DNA of 60,728 nucleotides from an uncultured Lachnospiraceae bacterium (GTDB lineage Bacteria > Bacillota > Clostridia > Lachnospirales > Lachnospiraceae). Numbering within the stretch: position 1 is the first letter of the stretch; each line of letters begins with the position of its first letter. The position numbers were made by a program, and so were the translations under genes. The stretch is from positions 1 through 60,728 of the forward strand of contig CASWRE010000017.1 in NCBI GenBank assembly GCA_949471785.1. Direction: 5' to 3'. This document shows, piece by piece, positions 34,281-42,340 of the stretch. The notes beneath the pieces were generated by a model, which did not search any database, was not told the origin of the DNA, and was given only the letters and a program-made list of their open reading frames with translations.

Positions 34281-35640
34281 ATGCCTGTATCTGGAATGTG
34301 AGTCCGGCATCAGCGGGGATATGACGGTGGCGGCGCTGCTGGATCTGGGCGCCGACGAGGCGGCGTTGAGAAAGGCTATGGACAGTCTTCCGGTGAAGGG
34401 ATTTTCCATTCGGGTCAGCCGTGTGAAAAAATCAGGGCTGGATGCCTGTGATTTTGACGTGCGCCTGGACGACGGTCATGAGAATCATGACCATGATATG
34501 GAATGGCTTTACGGCGGACAGGACGGAGAAGGCCATACTCATGAAGAGTACGTCCGCGATCATCACAGGCCCGGAGGGCATGAGCCGCATACTCATGAAG
34601 AACACGCCTGCAGGGGGCCTGTACATGAAACGGACGGGCACGGCGCACATGCGCATCGAGGCATGAGAGAAATTCTCGAACTTATCGGGCGGGCTGATAT
34701 GACAGCTCGGGCGAAAGATATGGCGGCCCGTATTTTCACGGTGTTGGGAGAGGCGGAGGCCAAAGCCCACGGCACGACTCTGGAGACGGTACATTTCCAT
34801 GAGGTAGGGGCGGTGGATTCCATCGTTGATATCCTGTCCGTGGCGGTGTGCCTGGATAATCTGGACGTTACGGAGCTGATCGTGCCTTATTTGTGCGAAG
34901 GACAGGGGAGTATCCGCTGTCAGCATGGCATTCTGCCGGTGCCTGTACCGGCGGTGGTCAATATTGCGCAGGCCCACGGGATTCCCGTCAGAATCACCGA
35001 TACCAGAGGAGAGCTGGTTACGCCCACGGGAGCGGCTGTTGTGGGGGCGTTGTGCACGGGTCATCGGCTGCCGGAGCGCTATCGCATTCTGGCGTCAGGC
35101 CTGGGAGCCGGTAAGCGGGAGTATGACCGTCCGGGTATTTTGCGGGCTATGCTGATCGAACCTTCCCGGCAGACGGATACGATATGCAAGCTGGAGAGCA
35201 ATATTGACGATTGTACGGGAGAGAGTCTGGGTTACGTGATGGATCGCCTTTTTGACGCCGGGGCCAGGGACGTCCATTATACGCCTGTATATATGAAGAA
35301 AAACAGGCCGGGTTATCAGTTGAATGTGATCTGTGATGAAGAACGGGCAGAAGAGCTGGAGCAGATCATATTCCGGGAGACCACTACCATAGGCATCCGC
35401 AGAACGCGGATGGAGCGTACGGTGCTGAACCGTGAAAACCATACGGTTGCTACGTCTTTTGGCGATATGACAGTCAAGGTCTGCAGCGGTCCGAACCTGA
35501 GAAAAATATATCCGGAATACGAGAGTGTGACGGCGGTCTGTCGAAGGGAAAATCTTCCTTTTGACAGGGTTTATGCGGCTGTTCGGGGGGAATGCGAAGA
35601 GAAGCTGTTTCCCTGCTCTGGGGAGAAAGACGGCATGTGA
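34273..35640 (+). CDS. larC: Nickel insertion protein LarC
   Basis: LarC inserts nickel into the pincer cofactor using CTP. 455 residues in a single open frame, unlike Lactobacillus plantarum where larC is split and needs frameshifting. The N-terminal LYLECESGISGDMTVAAL and FHEVGAVDSIVDI are characteristic. Residues about 70-130 hold a His-rich insertion with many HTHEE and HENHDHD units, well suited to binding nickel. The C-terminal NIDDCTGESLGY and TTIGIRRTRMER complete the family pattern. It is translationally coupled to larB and followed after 63 bases by an aminopeptidase gene. Confidence 0.93.
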   Translation: MGKCLYLECESGISGDMTVAALLDLGADEAALRKAMDSLPVKGFSIRVSRVKKSGLDACDFDVRLDDGHENHDHDMEWLYGGQDGEGHTHEEYVRDHHRPGGHEPHTHEEHACRGPVHETDGHGAHAHRGMREILELIGRADMTARAKDMAARIFTVLGEAEAKAHGTTLETVHFHEVGAVDSIVDILSVAVCLDNLDVTELIVPYLCEGQGSIRCQHGILPVPVPAVVNIAQAHGIPVRITDTRGELVTPTGAAVVGALCTGHRLPERYRILASGLGAGKREYDRPGILRAMLIEPSRQTDTICKLESNIDDCTGESLGYVMDRLFDAGARDVHYTPVYMKKNRPGYQLNVICDEERAEELEQIIFRETTTIGIRRTRMERTVLNRENHTVATSFGDMTVKVCSGPNLRKIYPEYESVTAVCRRENLPFDRVYAAVRGECEEKLFPCSGEKDGM

Positions 35641-35703
35641 GATACCAAAGCTGCCGTGCAGCTTCTGATAAATGACAGGAAAAAGAACAGGAGGACAGAA
35701 GTC

Positions 35704-37524
35704 ATGAAAGGGAAAGACGAAGTCAGAGATGAGGGAGCGGTGATCCGCGCGCGCATCGAGGCGCTGCGCGGACGGATGCGCGAGAAAAATATTTCTATGG
35801 TGATTGTACCTACGGAAGATTATCACGGCTCAGAATATGTGGACGCCTACTTTCGCACCAGAAAGTATATTACCGGCTTTACCGGATCGGCGGGAACGGC
35901 GGTGATCAGTCAGGATGAAGCCTGCCTGTGGACAGACGGGCGGTATTTCATTCAGGCTGCCGCAGAGCTTGACGGTACCGGCATTATTCTCCAGAGAATG
36001 GAGGAAGAAGGCGTACCCACGATCCAGGAGTATGTGGAAACACATCTGGAGGAGGGCGGTTGTCTGGCCTTTGACGGGCGTGTGATAAGCGCCGTAAACG
36101 GCGGAAAATACGCGAAGATCGCGGAGAAAAAGCAGGCCCGGCTTCATACCTCGGAGGATCTGGTAGGAGAATTGTGGACGGACAGGCCGCCTTTTCCGGT
36201 GCATCCGGTCTGGATACTGGAGGAGCGCTATGCGGGAAAATCCACAAAAGAGAAGCTGGCCGATGTACGCCGGGAGATGAAAAAGGCGGGAGCTAACCTG
36301 CATTTGCTGGCGGATTTGTGCGATATTGCCTGGCTTCTGAATATCCGGGGAAATGATATCCCCCACGTGCCCGTGGTGATGTCCTATCTGCTGATGGGGG
36401 AAAACTGGTGTACCTGGTATGCGGATATGGGTGTGCTGAGCGAAGAGGTGCAGGCATATCTGAAGGAACAGCAGGTACAGGTGCGTCCCTATGGGGAGGT
36501 CTACCAGACCCTGGGAGACCTGCCGCCCTACAATCGTATACTGATGGATAAAAAGTCCGTGAATTACCGTTTGCAAAGCAGTATTTTGGACGAATACCAG
36601 ATTGTCTGCGGGGTGAACCCCGAGCAGAAAATGAAAGCCGTCAAAAACCCGGTGGAGCTTGAGAATATCCGCAAAGCCCATGTGCAGGACGCTGCGGCCA
36701 TGATTCATTTTATCCGCTGGCTTAAAGAACATGTGGGCAGGGAGAAGATTACGGAGATGTCCGCCAGCGAATATCTTCTCGAGTGCAGACGCCGCCAGCC
36801 GGGCTTTCTGGATCTGTCCTTTGAGACCATAGCAGCCTACGGTCCGAACGCGGCTATGATGCATTATCAGCCCGATGAAAAGAGCAATACGGAATTGAGG
36901 CCGGAGGGAATGCTGCTGGTGGATTCGGGCGGCCATTACCGGGAAGGCTCCACGGATATCACGAGAACTATTGTGCTGGGCAGGCTTTCCGACGAGGAAA
37001 AACGGATGTATACCAGCGTGTGTATCGGTAATCTGGCCTTGGCTAATGCCCGGTTCCTCTATGGATGCTCAGGTCTGAATCTGGATATCCTCTGCCGTGA
37101 ACCGCTGTGGAAACAGGGAATTGATTACAAATGCGGTACAGGCCATGGGAACGGCTATCTGCTCAACGTTCATGAGGGGCCCAACGGTTTCCGCTGGCGT
37201 CGCCGGGCGGACGAGACGACGGCGCTTGAAGAGGGCATGGTCACTACGGATGAGCCGGGAGTCTATATGGAGGGCAAGTACGGTATCCGTATTGAAAACG
37301 AGCTGATCTGCGTTAAGGATGATAAAAATGAATATGGGCAGTTTATGCGTTTTGAGAATATCACCTATGTGCCGATCGATCTGGACGCTATATTGCCGGA
37401 AATGATGAGCAAAGAGGACAGAGAGAATCTGAACAGTTACCACCGTATGGTTTATGAAACCATGGCTCCCTGTCTGGATGAGGAAGATTGCCTGTGGTTG
37501 AAAGAAAACACCAGAGAAATTTAA
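35704..37524 (+). CDS. Xaa-Pro aminopeptidase (aminopeptidase P, M24B)
   Basis: 606 residues from ATG 35704 (AGGAGG upstream). Releases N-terminal residues before proline. It has two creatinase-like N-terminal domains, the first with GSAGTAVI and WTDGRYFIQAA. A pita-bread catalytic domain then carries metal ligands in LVDSGGHYREGSTDITRT, GTGHGNGYLLNVHEGP, TTDEPGVYMEGKYGIRIEN and a short C-terminal domain, the three-domain form found in eukaryotes and many Clostridia. No signal peptide, so cytoplasmic. It overlaps the next gene by about 30 bases. Confidence 0.95.
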   Translation: MKGKDEVRDEGAVIRARIEALRGRMREKNISMVIVPTEDYHGSEYVDAYFRTRKYITGFTGSAGTAVISQDEACLWTDGRYFIQAAAELDGTGIILQRMEEEGVPTIQEYVETHLEEGGCLAFDGRVISAVNGGKYAKIAEKKQARLHTSEDLVGELWTDRPPFPVHPVWILEERYAGKSTKEKLADVRREMKKAGANLHLLADLCDIAWLLNIRGNDIPHVPVVMSYLLMGENWCTWYADMGVLSEEVQAYLKEQQVQVRPYGEVYQTLGDLPPYNRILMDKKSVNYRLQSSILDEYQIVCGVNPEQKMKAVKNPVELENIRKAHVQDAAAMIHFIRWLKEHVGREKITEMSASEYLLECRRRQPGFLDLSFETIAAYGPNAAMMHYQPDEKSNTELRPEGMLLVDSGGHYREGSTDITRTIVLGRLSDEEKRMYTSVCIGNLALANARFLYGCSGLNLDILCREPLWKQGIDYKCGTGHGNGYLLNVHEGPNGFRWRRRADETTALEEGMVTTDEPGVYMEGKYGIRIENELICVKDDKNEYGQFMRFENITYVPIDLDAILPEMMSKEDRENLNSYHRMVYETMAPCLDEEDCLWLKENTREI

Positions 37525-38747
37525 TATGGGCCGCCGTAATCGGTTCGGTAATGCTGTGCCTGTCGAACGTGGGGGGGCATGTGCGAGCCTCTGACCTGGA
37601 GACGGCCGGACAGCCGGTGCTGGTATATGGCGATAAAAATCTGGCGGACGAGGATGCCTTTGTGCTGTTGGTTTTCGGCGACGGCTTTCGGGCGGACGAG
37701 CAGGAACTGTTTTATGAGCAGGCCAGAACGGCGGCATCTTATGCCATGAATACTTCTCCCTATGACGAATTGTCCGGATTGTGCAAGGTCTACGCTTACG
37801 GTACGGTTTCGGTTGAATCCGGCGCTCTGGGCGATAAGGCCGGGGATGTGCAGGAGGCCAACGAGGATTCCCGGGATACGTATTTTGGCAGTCATTTCTG
37901 GAGCTATGGAATACAGCGGCTGTTGAGCCTGGAGCCGGAGGATGAAGAGAAGGTGGAGGCATTGCAGGAAGAAATCCTGCCGGCGGCGGATTACAGTATT
38001 CTACTGGTCAATTCCACCGTGTATGGAGGCAGCGGCGGGAATATCTGCGTAGCTTCCCTCCATGAGAGTTCGATGGAAATCCTGCTCCACGAGCTGGGTC
38101 ATACGGTGGCAAAACTGGCCGATGAGTACTGGGCCGGAGATGAGTACGCCGTAGAAGCGCCCAACATGACCACGGAGAGTGATCCGGCAAAAGTGCGTTG
38201 GAAAAGCTATGTGGGAAAAAACGGTGTGGGCGTGTATGCCTATACGGACGGAAAAGAGGGATGGTATAAGCCTTCCAATAATTGCAAAATGCAGTATCTG
38301 GGCAAAGAATATGATTTTTGCGATGTGTGTAAGGAAGCCATCAGGGAGGCGGTCTGTGAGCAGTCCTCCCCGGAGGCCGTAAAGATGCTGCTGGAAGAAC
38401 AGGAGGAGGAGACAATGGCCGGCGTCCTCCCCGGAGAAGGCGAAGACGGCCTGGGGCAGAAGAGCCTGGTGGGAAACGGCGGACAGAGCTCCGGGAAGAG
38501 CAAGCTCGGGGAAGGGACGGAACACGGAGTGGATCTGCCTGCGGAGGAAGCCGCACAGGAAAGCGCCAGATCATCCGCGACGGGTCTGTCTGTGCCGGAT
38601 GAAACGGCCGAAGAAAAAGAGAAATTTTCTTCGGCTCCCTCCGATGATGATATCAGCGTATCGGCGGCAGCGGTGATATTTGTTGTTTCCGCCGCATTGA
38701 TTGTCATCGTGAACTGGCAGGGAAAGGGACGCAGGCGCAGACGTTAG
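37494..38747 (+). CDS. Secreted, membrane-anchored M64-type metalloprotease
   Basis: 417 residues if GTG 37494 is used (AGGA nine bases upstream); TTG 37488 is the alternative. A signal peptide (IWAAVIGSVMLCLSNVGG) is followed by the catalytic domain with zinc motif LLHELGHTVAKLADEYW (His about 199), the extended form typical of IgA-peptidase family M64. A conserved Cys-rich stretch follows (NNCKMQYLGKEYDFCDVC). The C-terminal 100 residues are a disordered linker, then a hydrophobic helix (AAAVIFVVSAALIVIVNW) and an Arg-rich tail, as in membrane-anchored surface proteins. It is expected to act outside the cell. The start lies inside the end of the aminopeptidase gene. Confidence 0.85.
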   Translation: MVERKHQRNLIWAAVIGSVMLCLSNVGGHVRASDLETAGQPVLVYGDKNLADEDAFVLLVFGDGFRADEQELFYEQARTAASYAMNTSPYDELSGLCKVYAYGTVSVESGALGDKAGDVQEANEDSRDTYFGSHFWSYGIQRLLSLEPEDEEKVEALQEEILPAADYSILLVNSTVYGGSGGNICVASLHESSMEILLHELGHTVAKLADEYWAGDEYAVEAPNMTTESDPAKVRWKSYVGKNGVGVYAYTDGKEGWYKPSNNCKMQYLGKEYDFCDVCKEAIREAVCEQSSPEAVKMLLEEQEEETMAGVLPGEGEDGLGQKSLVGNGGQSSGKSKLGEGTEHGVDLPAEEAAQESARSSATGLSVPDETAEEKEKFSSAPSDDDISVSAAAVIFVVSAALIVIVNWQGKGRRRRR

Positions 38748-38763
38748 CGGTGTATAGAGATTA

Positions 38764-38806
38764 GCCCAAAAGAGGAATCCGACGGAAGCGGATTCCTCTT
38801 TTGGGC
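38764..38806. terminator. Strong bidirectional terminator
   Basis: A hairpin with near-perfect 19-bp arms: AGCCCAAAAGAGGAATCCG and its complement CGGATTCCTCTTTTGGGCT, about 7-base loop. A- and T-rich arm parts serve both the M64 gene and the convergent shell-protein gene. Confidence 0.8.
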
Positions 38807-39519
38807 TACAGATAGGGAGTACCGGGAATCTCCGGATAGCTGCCCATGGAGATCAGAAGCTGCAAGCCGATTTCTCTGGCTGTCAGCACGGATTCTCTGA
38901 CGGCGTCGGCATCTCCGGTGACTGCCGCGATCACTTCGTTGGAATGGCTGGTACCCCGATTCGGGGTCATGTAGGAAATGATCTTCACATCGGCGGATTT
39001 CAGGGCCCTGTCGGCCATCACGAGGCCGATGGCCGCGGGAGAGCCGCAGAAAAAGCCGAACGCCTGTCCCGGCGGTGCGCCGAACGCTGTCTGCAGAGCC
39101 TGTCCCGAACGGGCAGAGTAGGCAAATTCCAGATGGCCGGCCTGGCTGATGTACAGCTCCCCGGCATTTCGGTTGGTGAGCTGTAGCGTTATCTCTATGG
39201 CGTGACGGGCCTCCTCCACATTTTCGCCTCCCAGCACGATATAATTTCCGTGGCCGCCCCAGCCCTTGGTATCCCGTGGAAGCTCAATGGAAAGTACGGA
39301 GGTGTTTGTGGCCTTTACGGCGTCGTCCACGGCCGTGATCTGGCCGGCGGCGCCGGTGCGGGAGCTGAATATCCCCAGAGCACGATATTTTTCGGGAATG
39401 CCCATGGCTGCGTGAAGCTGTTCGTCCACGCCGCCGATCACCAGCCCAATGGAATCCAGAACCGCTGTTCCGACAAACTCCGTCAATGTGCAGTTTATGG
39501 AAATGTCATGTATATTCAT
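38806..39519 (-). CDS. PduB/EtuB-like bacterial microcompartment shell protein (orphan)
   Basis: 237 residues with two tandem BMC domains that would form a pseudohexameric trimer in a microcompartment shell. Segments such as TEFVGTAVLDSIGLVIGGVD, ATNTSVLSIELPRDTKG, GAPPGQAFGFFCGSPAAIGL and GTSHSNEVIAAVTGD closely recall PduB. No other microcompartment gene (no hexamer or pentamer shell protein, aldehyde dehydrogenase or diol dehydratase) is in the window. GCGAGGA precedes ATG 39519. It has its own promoter and ends at a strong terminator, so it is a single-gene unit. It could complement a shell operon elsewhere. Confidence 0.9.
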   Translation of the reverse strand: MNIHDISINCTLTEFVGTAVLDSIGLVIGGVDEQLHAAMGIPEKYRALGIFSSRTGAAGQITAVDDAVKATNTSVLSIELPRDTKGWGGHGNYIVLGGENVEEARHAIEITLQLTNRNAGELYISQAGHLEFAYSARSGQALQTAFGAPPGQAFGFFCGSPAAIGLVMADRALKSADVKIISYMTPNRGTSHSNEVIAAVTGDADAVRESVLTAREIGLQLLISMGSYPEIPGTPYL

Positions 39520-39595
39520 AAATATCCTCGCCTGTGTCCGGACAGCACAGATATCGGCTGCCGTTTTATGATGGTTATCCTGTCAATCTGCATCT

Positions 39596-39624
39596 ATTAT
39601 AGGTGAGGGCGGAGGAAAAGTCAA
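39596..39624 (-). promoter_or_regulatory. Promoter of the PduB-like gene
   Basis: Minus strand -35 TTGACT (plus 39619-39624), 17-bp spacer, -10 TATAAT (plus 39596-39601), giving a leader of about 70 bases. Confidence 0.75.
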
Positions 39625-39651
39625 TTTTTTACGGGAGAATGGACAGGGGAT

Positions 39652-39683
39652 GTAACGGTGAAGCCGGAGGGCTGAGCTGTTAC
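39652..39683. repeat. Possible diverged copy of the REP-like palindrome
   Basis: GTAACGGTGAAG at one end and GAGCTGTTAC at the other resemble the arms of the palindromes at 29533 and 42246, but the centre is different and longer. The relation is uncertain. Confidence 0.3.
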
Positions 39684-39726
39684 CAGGGGCTTTGGCAGCA
39701 AAGGATACGGTTCACATTTTTGTGGG

Positions 39727-39755
39727 TTGAAAGAAAAACTCTGTGATGATACACT
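39727..39755 (+). promoter_or_regulatory. Promoter of the second O-acetylhomoserine sulfhydrylase-type gene
   Basis: -35 TTGAAA (39727-39732), 17-bp spacer, -10 TACACT (39750-39755), about 25 bases upstream of the AGCGAGGG ribosome binding site region. Confidence 0.6.
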
Positions 39756-39786
39756 GTCATAAAAAGACAAAAAGCGAGGGACAGAT

Positions 39787-41058
39787 ATGAAAAAATCAAC
39801 GATCTGTGTACAGGGCGGTTACATGCCGGGAAACGGCGACCCACGTGTACTGCCGATTGCCCAGAGCACCACATTTAAATACGATACCAGCGAAGAGATG
39901 GGAAAGCTTTTCGACCTGGAGGCCGAGGGGTACTTTTACACCCGCCTGGCCAATCCCACCTGTGATGCCGTGGCAAAAAAAATCTGCGAGCTGGAAGGGG
40001 GCGCGGCGGCCACGCTGACATCCTCGGGCCAGGCGGCCACATTGTACGCCGTGACGAATATCTGTGAGGCGGGGGATCATGTGGTCTGCGCTGCCAAGGT
40101 ATACGGCGGCACTTCGAATCTGCTGAATGTTACGCTGAAACGTTTCGGCATCGCCTGCACGCTGGTGGACCAGGATCTGTCAGTGGAAGAGCTGGAAAAG
40201 TATTTTCGCCCGGAAACAAAGGCCGTGTTTGGCGAGACCATTGCCAATCCTGCCGGTTCCGTGCTGGATATCGAGAAATTTGCCCGCCTGGCCCATGATC
40301 ACGGCTGTCCGCTGATTGTGGACAATACCTTTGCCACGCCCATCAACTGTAATCCTTTCCGTTTCGGGGCCGACGTCGTGACCCATTCCACGACAAAATA
40401 TATGGACGGACACGCCATGGCCGTAGGCGGCTGTGTGGTGGACAGCGGTAATTTTGACTGGATGGCTCATAAGGATCGTTATCCCGGCCTCACCACACCG
40501 GATGAGTCCTATCACGGTATTATATATGCGGAAAAATTCGGGAAATGCGGCTATATCCAGAAGATTGTGGCCCAGCTTACCCGGGATATGGGCGCCTGCC
40601 AGTCTCCGATGAACGCGTTTCTGACCAACGTGGGTCTGGAGACCCTGCACCTGCGCATGGCCCGCCATTGCGAAAATGCCCGGAAGGTAGCCGAATATTT
40701 AAAGAATCATGAGAAAGTAGCCTGGGTAGAATATGCGGGCCTGGAAGGGGACAAGTATTACGATCTTGCGCAAAAGTATCTGCCCGGCGGCGTCTGCGGA
40801 GTCCTTTCTTTCGGACCTGAGGGCGGCCGGGAGGGGGCCATGCGTTTCACGAACGCCCTGAAAATGATTGCCATTGTGACCCATGTGGCCGATGCCCGTA
40901 CCTGCGTCCTGCATCCGGCCAGCCATACTCACAGACAGCTTAATGAACGGCAGTTAATAGAAGCGGGAGTTCTTCCCGAGCTGATCCGCCTGTCTGTGGG
41001 GATCGAGGATGTGGAAGATATCATAGCGGATCTGGAACAGGCTCTGCAGGCGCTATAA
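39787..41058 (+). CDS. Cys/Met metabolism PLP enzyme (O-acetylhomoserine sulfhydrylase or methionine gamma-lyase type)
   Basis: 423 residues. The PLP lysine is about Lys204 in HSTTKYMDGHAMA, with DNTFATPINC upstream and TCVLHPASHTHRQL near the C-terminus. YFYTRLANPTCDAV is the family's N-terminal substrate region. It differs clearly from the metY product at 1386 (for example TTKYMDGH instead of ATKFIGGH). The product could make homocysteine or break down methionine; sequence alone does not decide. It is a single gene with its own promoter and a shared terminator at its end. Confidence 0.88.
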   Translation: MKKSTICVQGGYMPGNGDPRVLPIAQSTTFKYDTSEEMGKLFDLEAEGYFYTRLANPTCDAVAKKICELEGGAAATLTSSGQAATLYAVTNICEAGDHVVCAAKVYGGTSNLLNVTLKRFGIACTLVDQDLSVEELEKYFRPETKAVFGETIANPAGSVLDIEKFARLAHDHGCPLIVDNTFATPINCNPFRFGADVVTHSTTKYMDGHAMAVGGCVVDSGNFDWMAHKDRYPGLTTPDESYHGIIYAEKFGKCGYIQKIVAQLTRDMGACQSPMNAFLTNVGLETLHLRMARHCENARKVAEYLKNHEKVAWVEYAGLEGDKYYDLAQKYLPGGVCGVLSFGPEGGREGAMRFTNALKMIAIVTHVADARTCVLHPASHTHRQLNERQLIEAGVLPELIRLSVGIEDVEDIIADLEQALQAL

Positions 41059-41063
41059 GTTAT

Positions 41064-41098
41064 TTTGGGGGAGAGTCCTTTAAAGGATCTCCCCCAAA
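41064..41098. terminator. Shared terminator of two convergent genes
   Basis: Stem TTTGGGGGAGA (41064-41074) with TCTCCCCCAAA (41088-41098) and inner TCC/GGA pairs. The last codons and stop of the minus-strand aminotransferase lie inside it. Confidence 0.8.
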
Positions 41099-42183
41099 GT
41101 TTCTATCAGCCTTGCATTCTGCTCGGGCCGCATAACGCAGAAGCGGATATAGCGGGAATCCAGAAACGGAAAACTGGAGCAGTTCCGAATCATCATTCCC
41201 CTGCGGATACAGCAGTCAAAGGCAAGCTGGGCATCCACATGTTCTTTCAGGATTTTCACCAGAATAAAATTTCCATAGGGTCGATAATATTTGATTGAAT
41301 CCCAGTTGTCCAGAATCCTGCAGATGCGCGCCCGCTCGTTGCTGATCAGATTCCGGGTACGCTCAATATATTCGCTGTCGGTGAGCATCAGCCGCCCTGC
41401 CAGTTCGGCCAGAGAATTGATGGTCCAGGGATTTTTCCGGGTGTTGATTTTGCGGATCAGATCCATATTTCCGGTGACGGCATAGCCCAGGCGCAGCCCG
41501 GGCGCGGCGAAAAATTTGGATGTGCCCCGCAGCACGATCAGATTATCGTAATCGTTGGTGAGGTCCACGGAGGAAATATTCCGGACGTCCGGCGCAAATT
41601 CCACATACGTTTCGTCCACCATCACAAAAATGCCGTGTTCCATGCAGGTATTCAGAATCCGTCGCATATCCTGCCGGTTTACCGCCGTGGAGGTGGGGTT
41701 GTTGGGGTTGCACAGAACCAGCAGCTCCAGGGAATCGTTCAGCCTGCCGCACAGATCCTCCACGTCCATCACAAAATCCTGTTCTTCTCTCAGGGGATAG
41801 TAGACGGTCATGCCGCCCCCCAGGGAGATTTCCCGCTCATATTCCGAATAGGTGGGGCCCAGGATCATGGCCTTCTTCGGCTGCCGGATCTGGATAAACA
41901 GGGAAATCAGTTCCGTGGAGCCGTTTCCTACGATGACATTTTCCGCCCGGGCGCCCACATATCCGGCGATGCACTGTCGGAGGGCCGTGTACTCCCGGTC
42001 CGGATAAGCGGTGATCACGTTCAGGTGTTCGGCCAGGGCCGATTTCAGACGGAAACTGATGCCCAGCGGGTTCACATTCGCGCTGAAGCTGGTGATGTCC
42101 TCTTTCTTTATATGATATATTTCTTCAATCTTTTCCAGATCGCTTCCATGAAAATGATCTTTGTGTTTCAGCATACTGTCCAT
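41080..42183 (-). CDS. PLP-dependent aminotransferase of the histidinol-phosphate aminotransferase / CobD-like group
   Basis: 367 residues from ATG 42183, with GGGGAGGACTGAC just upstream; a longer start at 42231 is less likely. Fold type I motifs are FSANVNPLGIS at the N-terminus, VGNGSTELISLFI, CNPNNPTS, DETYVEF, and PLP lysine in RGTSKFFAAPGLRLGYA. The HGSDLEKIEEIYHIKKEDI start is shared with proteins annotated as either HisC-like or L-threonine-phosphate decarboxylase (CobD). The hem operon in the window could supply the corrin ring, but no cob genes are adjacent, so the substrate remains open. Confidence 0.82.
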   Translation of the reverse strand: MDSMLKHKDHFHGSDLEKIEEIYHIKKEDITSFSANVNPLGISFRLKSALAEHLNVITAYPDREYTALRQCIAGYVGARAENVIVGNGSTELISLFIQIRQPKKAMILGPTYSEYEREISLGGGMTVYYPLREEQDFVMDVEDLCGRLNDSLELLVLCNPNNPTSTAVNRQDMRRILNTCMEHGIFVMVDETYVEFAPDVRNISSVDLTNDYDNLIVLRGTSKFFAAPGLRLGYAVTGNMDLIRKINTRKNPWTINSLAELAGRLMLTDSEYIERTRNLISNERARICRILDNWDSIKYYRPYGNFILVKILKEHVDAQLAFDCCIRRGMMIRNCSSFPFLDSRYIRFCVMRPEQNARLIETLGEIL

Positions 42184-42245
42184 GTCAGTCCTCCCCACTT
42201 GCATCACGGCAAGCATTCGTGTATAATTCATGTAGTTGTGTCTGC

Positions 42246-42272
42246 GTAACTGTGAAGGTACCGAGCAGTTAC
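42246..42272. repeat. REP-like 27-bp palindrome, copy B
   Basis: Arms GTAACTG and CAGTTAC with central GTACC, extended to GCGTAACTG/CAGTTACGC (42244-42274). Matches 29533-29559 in inverted orientation. It lies in the divergent region between the aminotransferase and the DUF5717-like gene and could also affect their promoters. Confidence 0.6.
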
Positions 42273-42340
42273 GCGCCTATACGTAAAGATTATAACGGAT
42301 ATAATCCACCAGTCAAGAGATAAAGCGCAGGTGAACGATA

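Noticed and set aside
34273-35640. Programmed frameshift in larC
   Set aside because: The gene is a single uninterrupted frame with N- and C-terminal LarC motifs, so no shift is needed.
42246-42272. Palindrome as a terminator or attenuator of the DUF5717 cassette
   Set aside because: There is no T tract in either direction, and the sequence matches another copy elsewhere, so a repeat or operator is a better reading.
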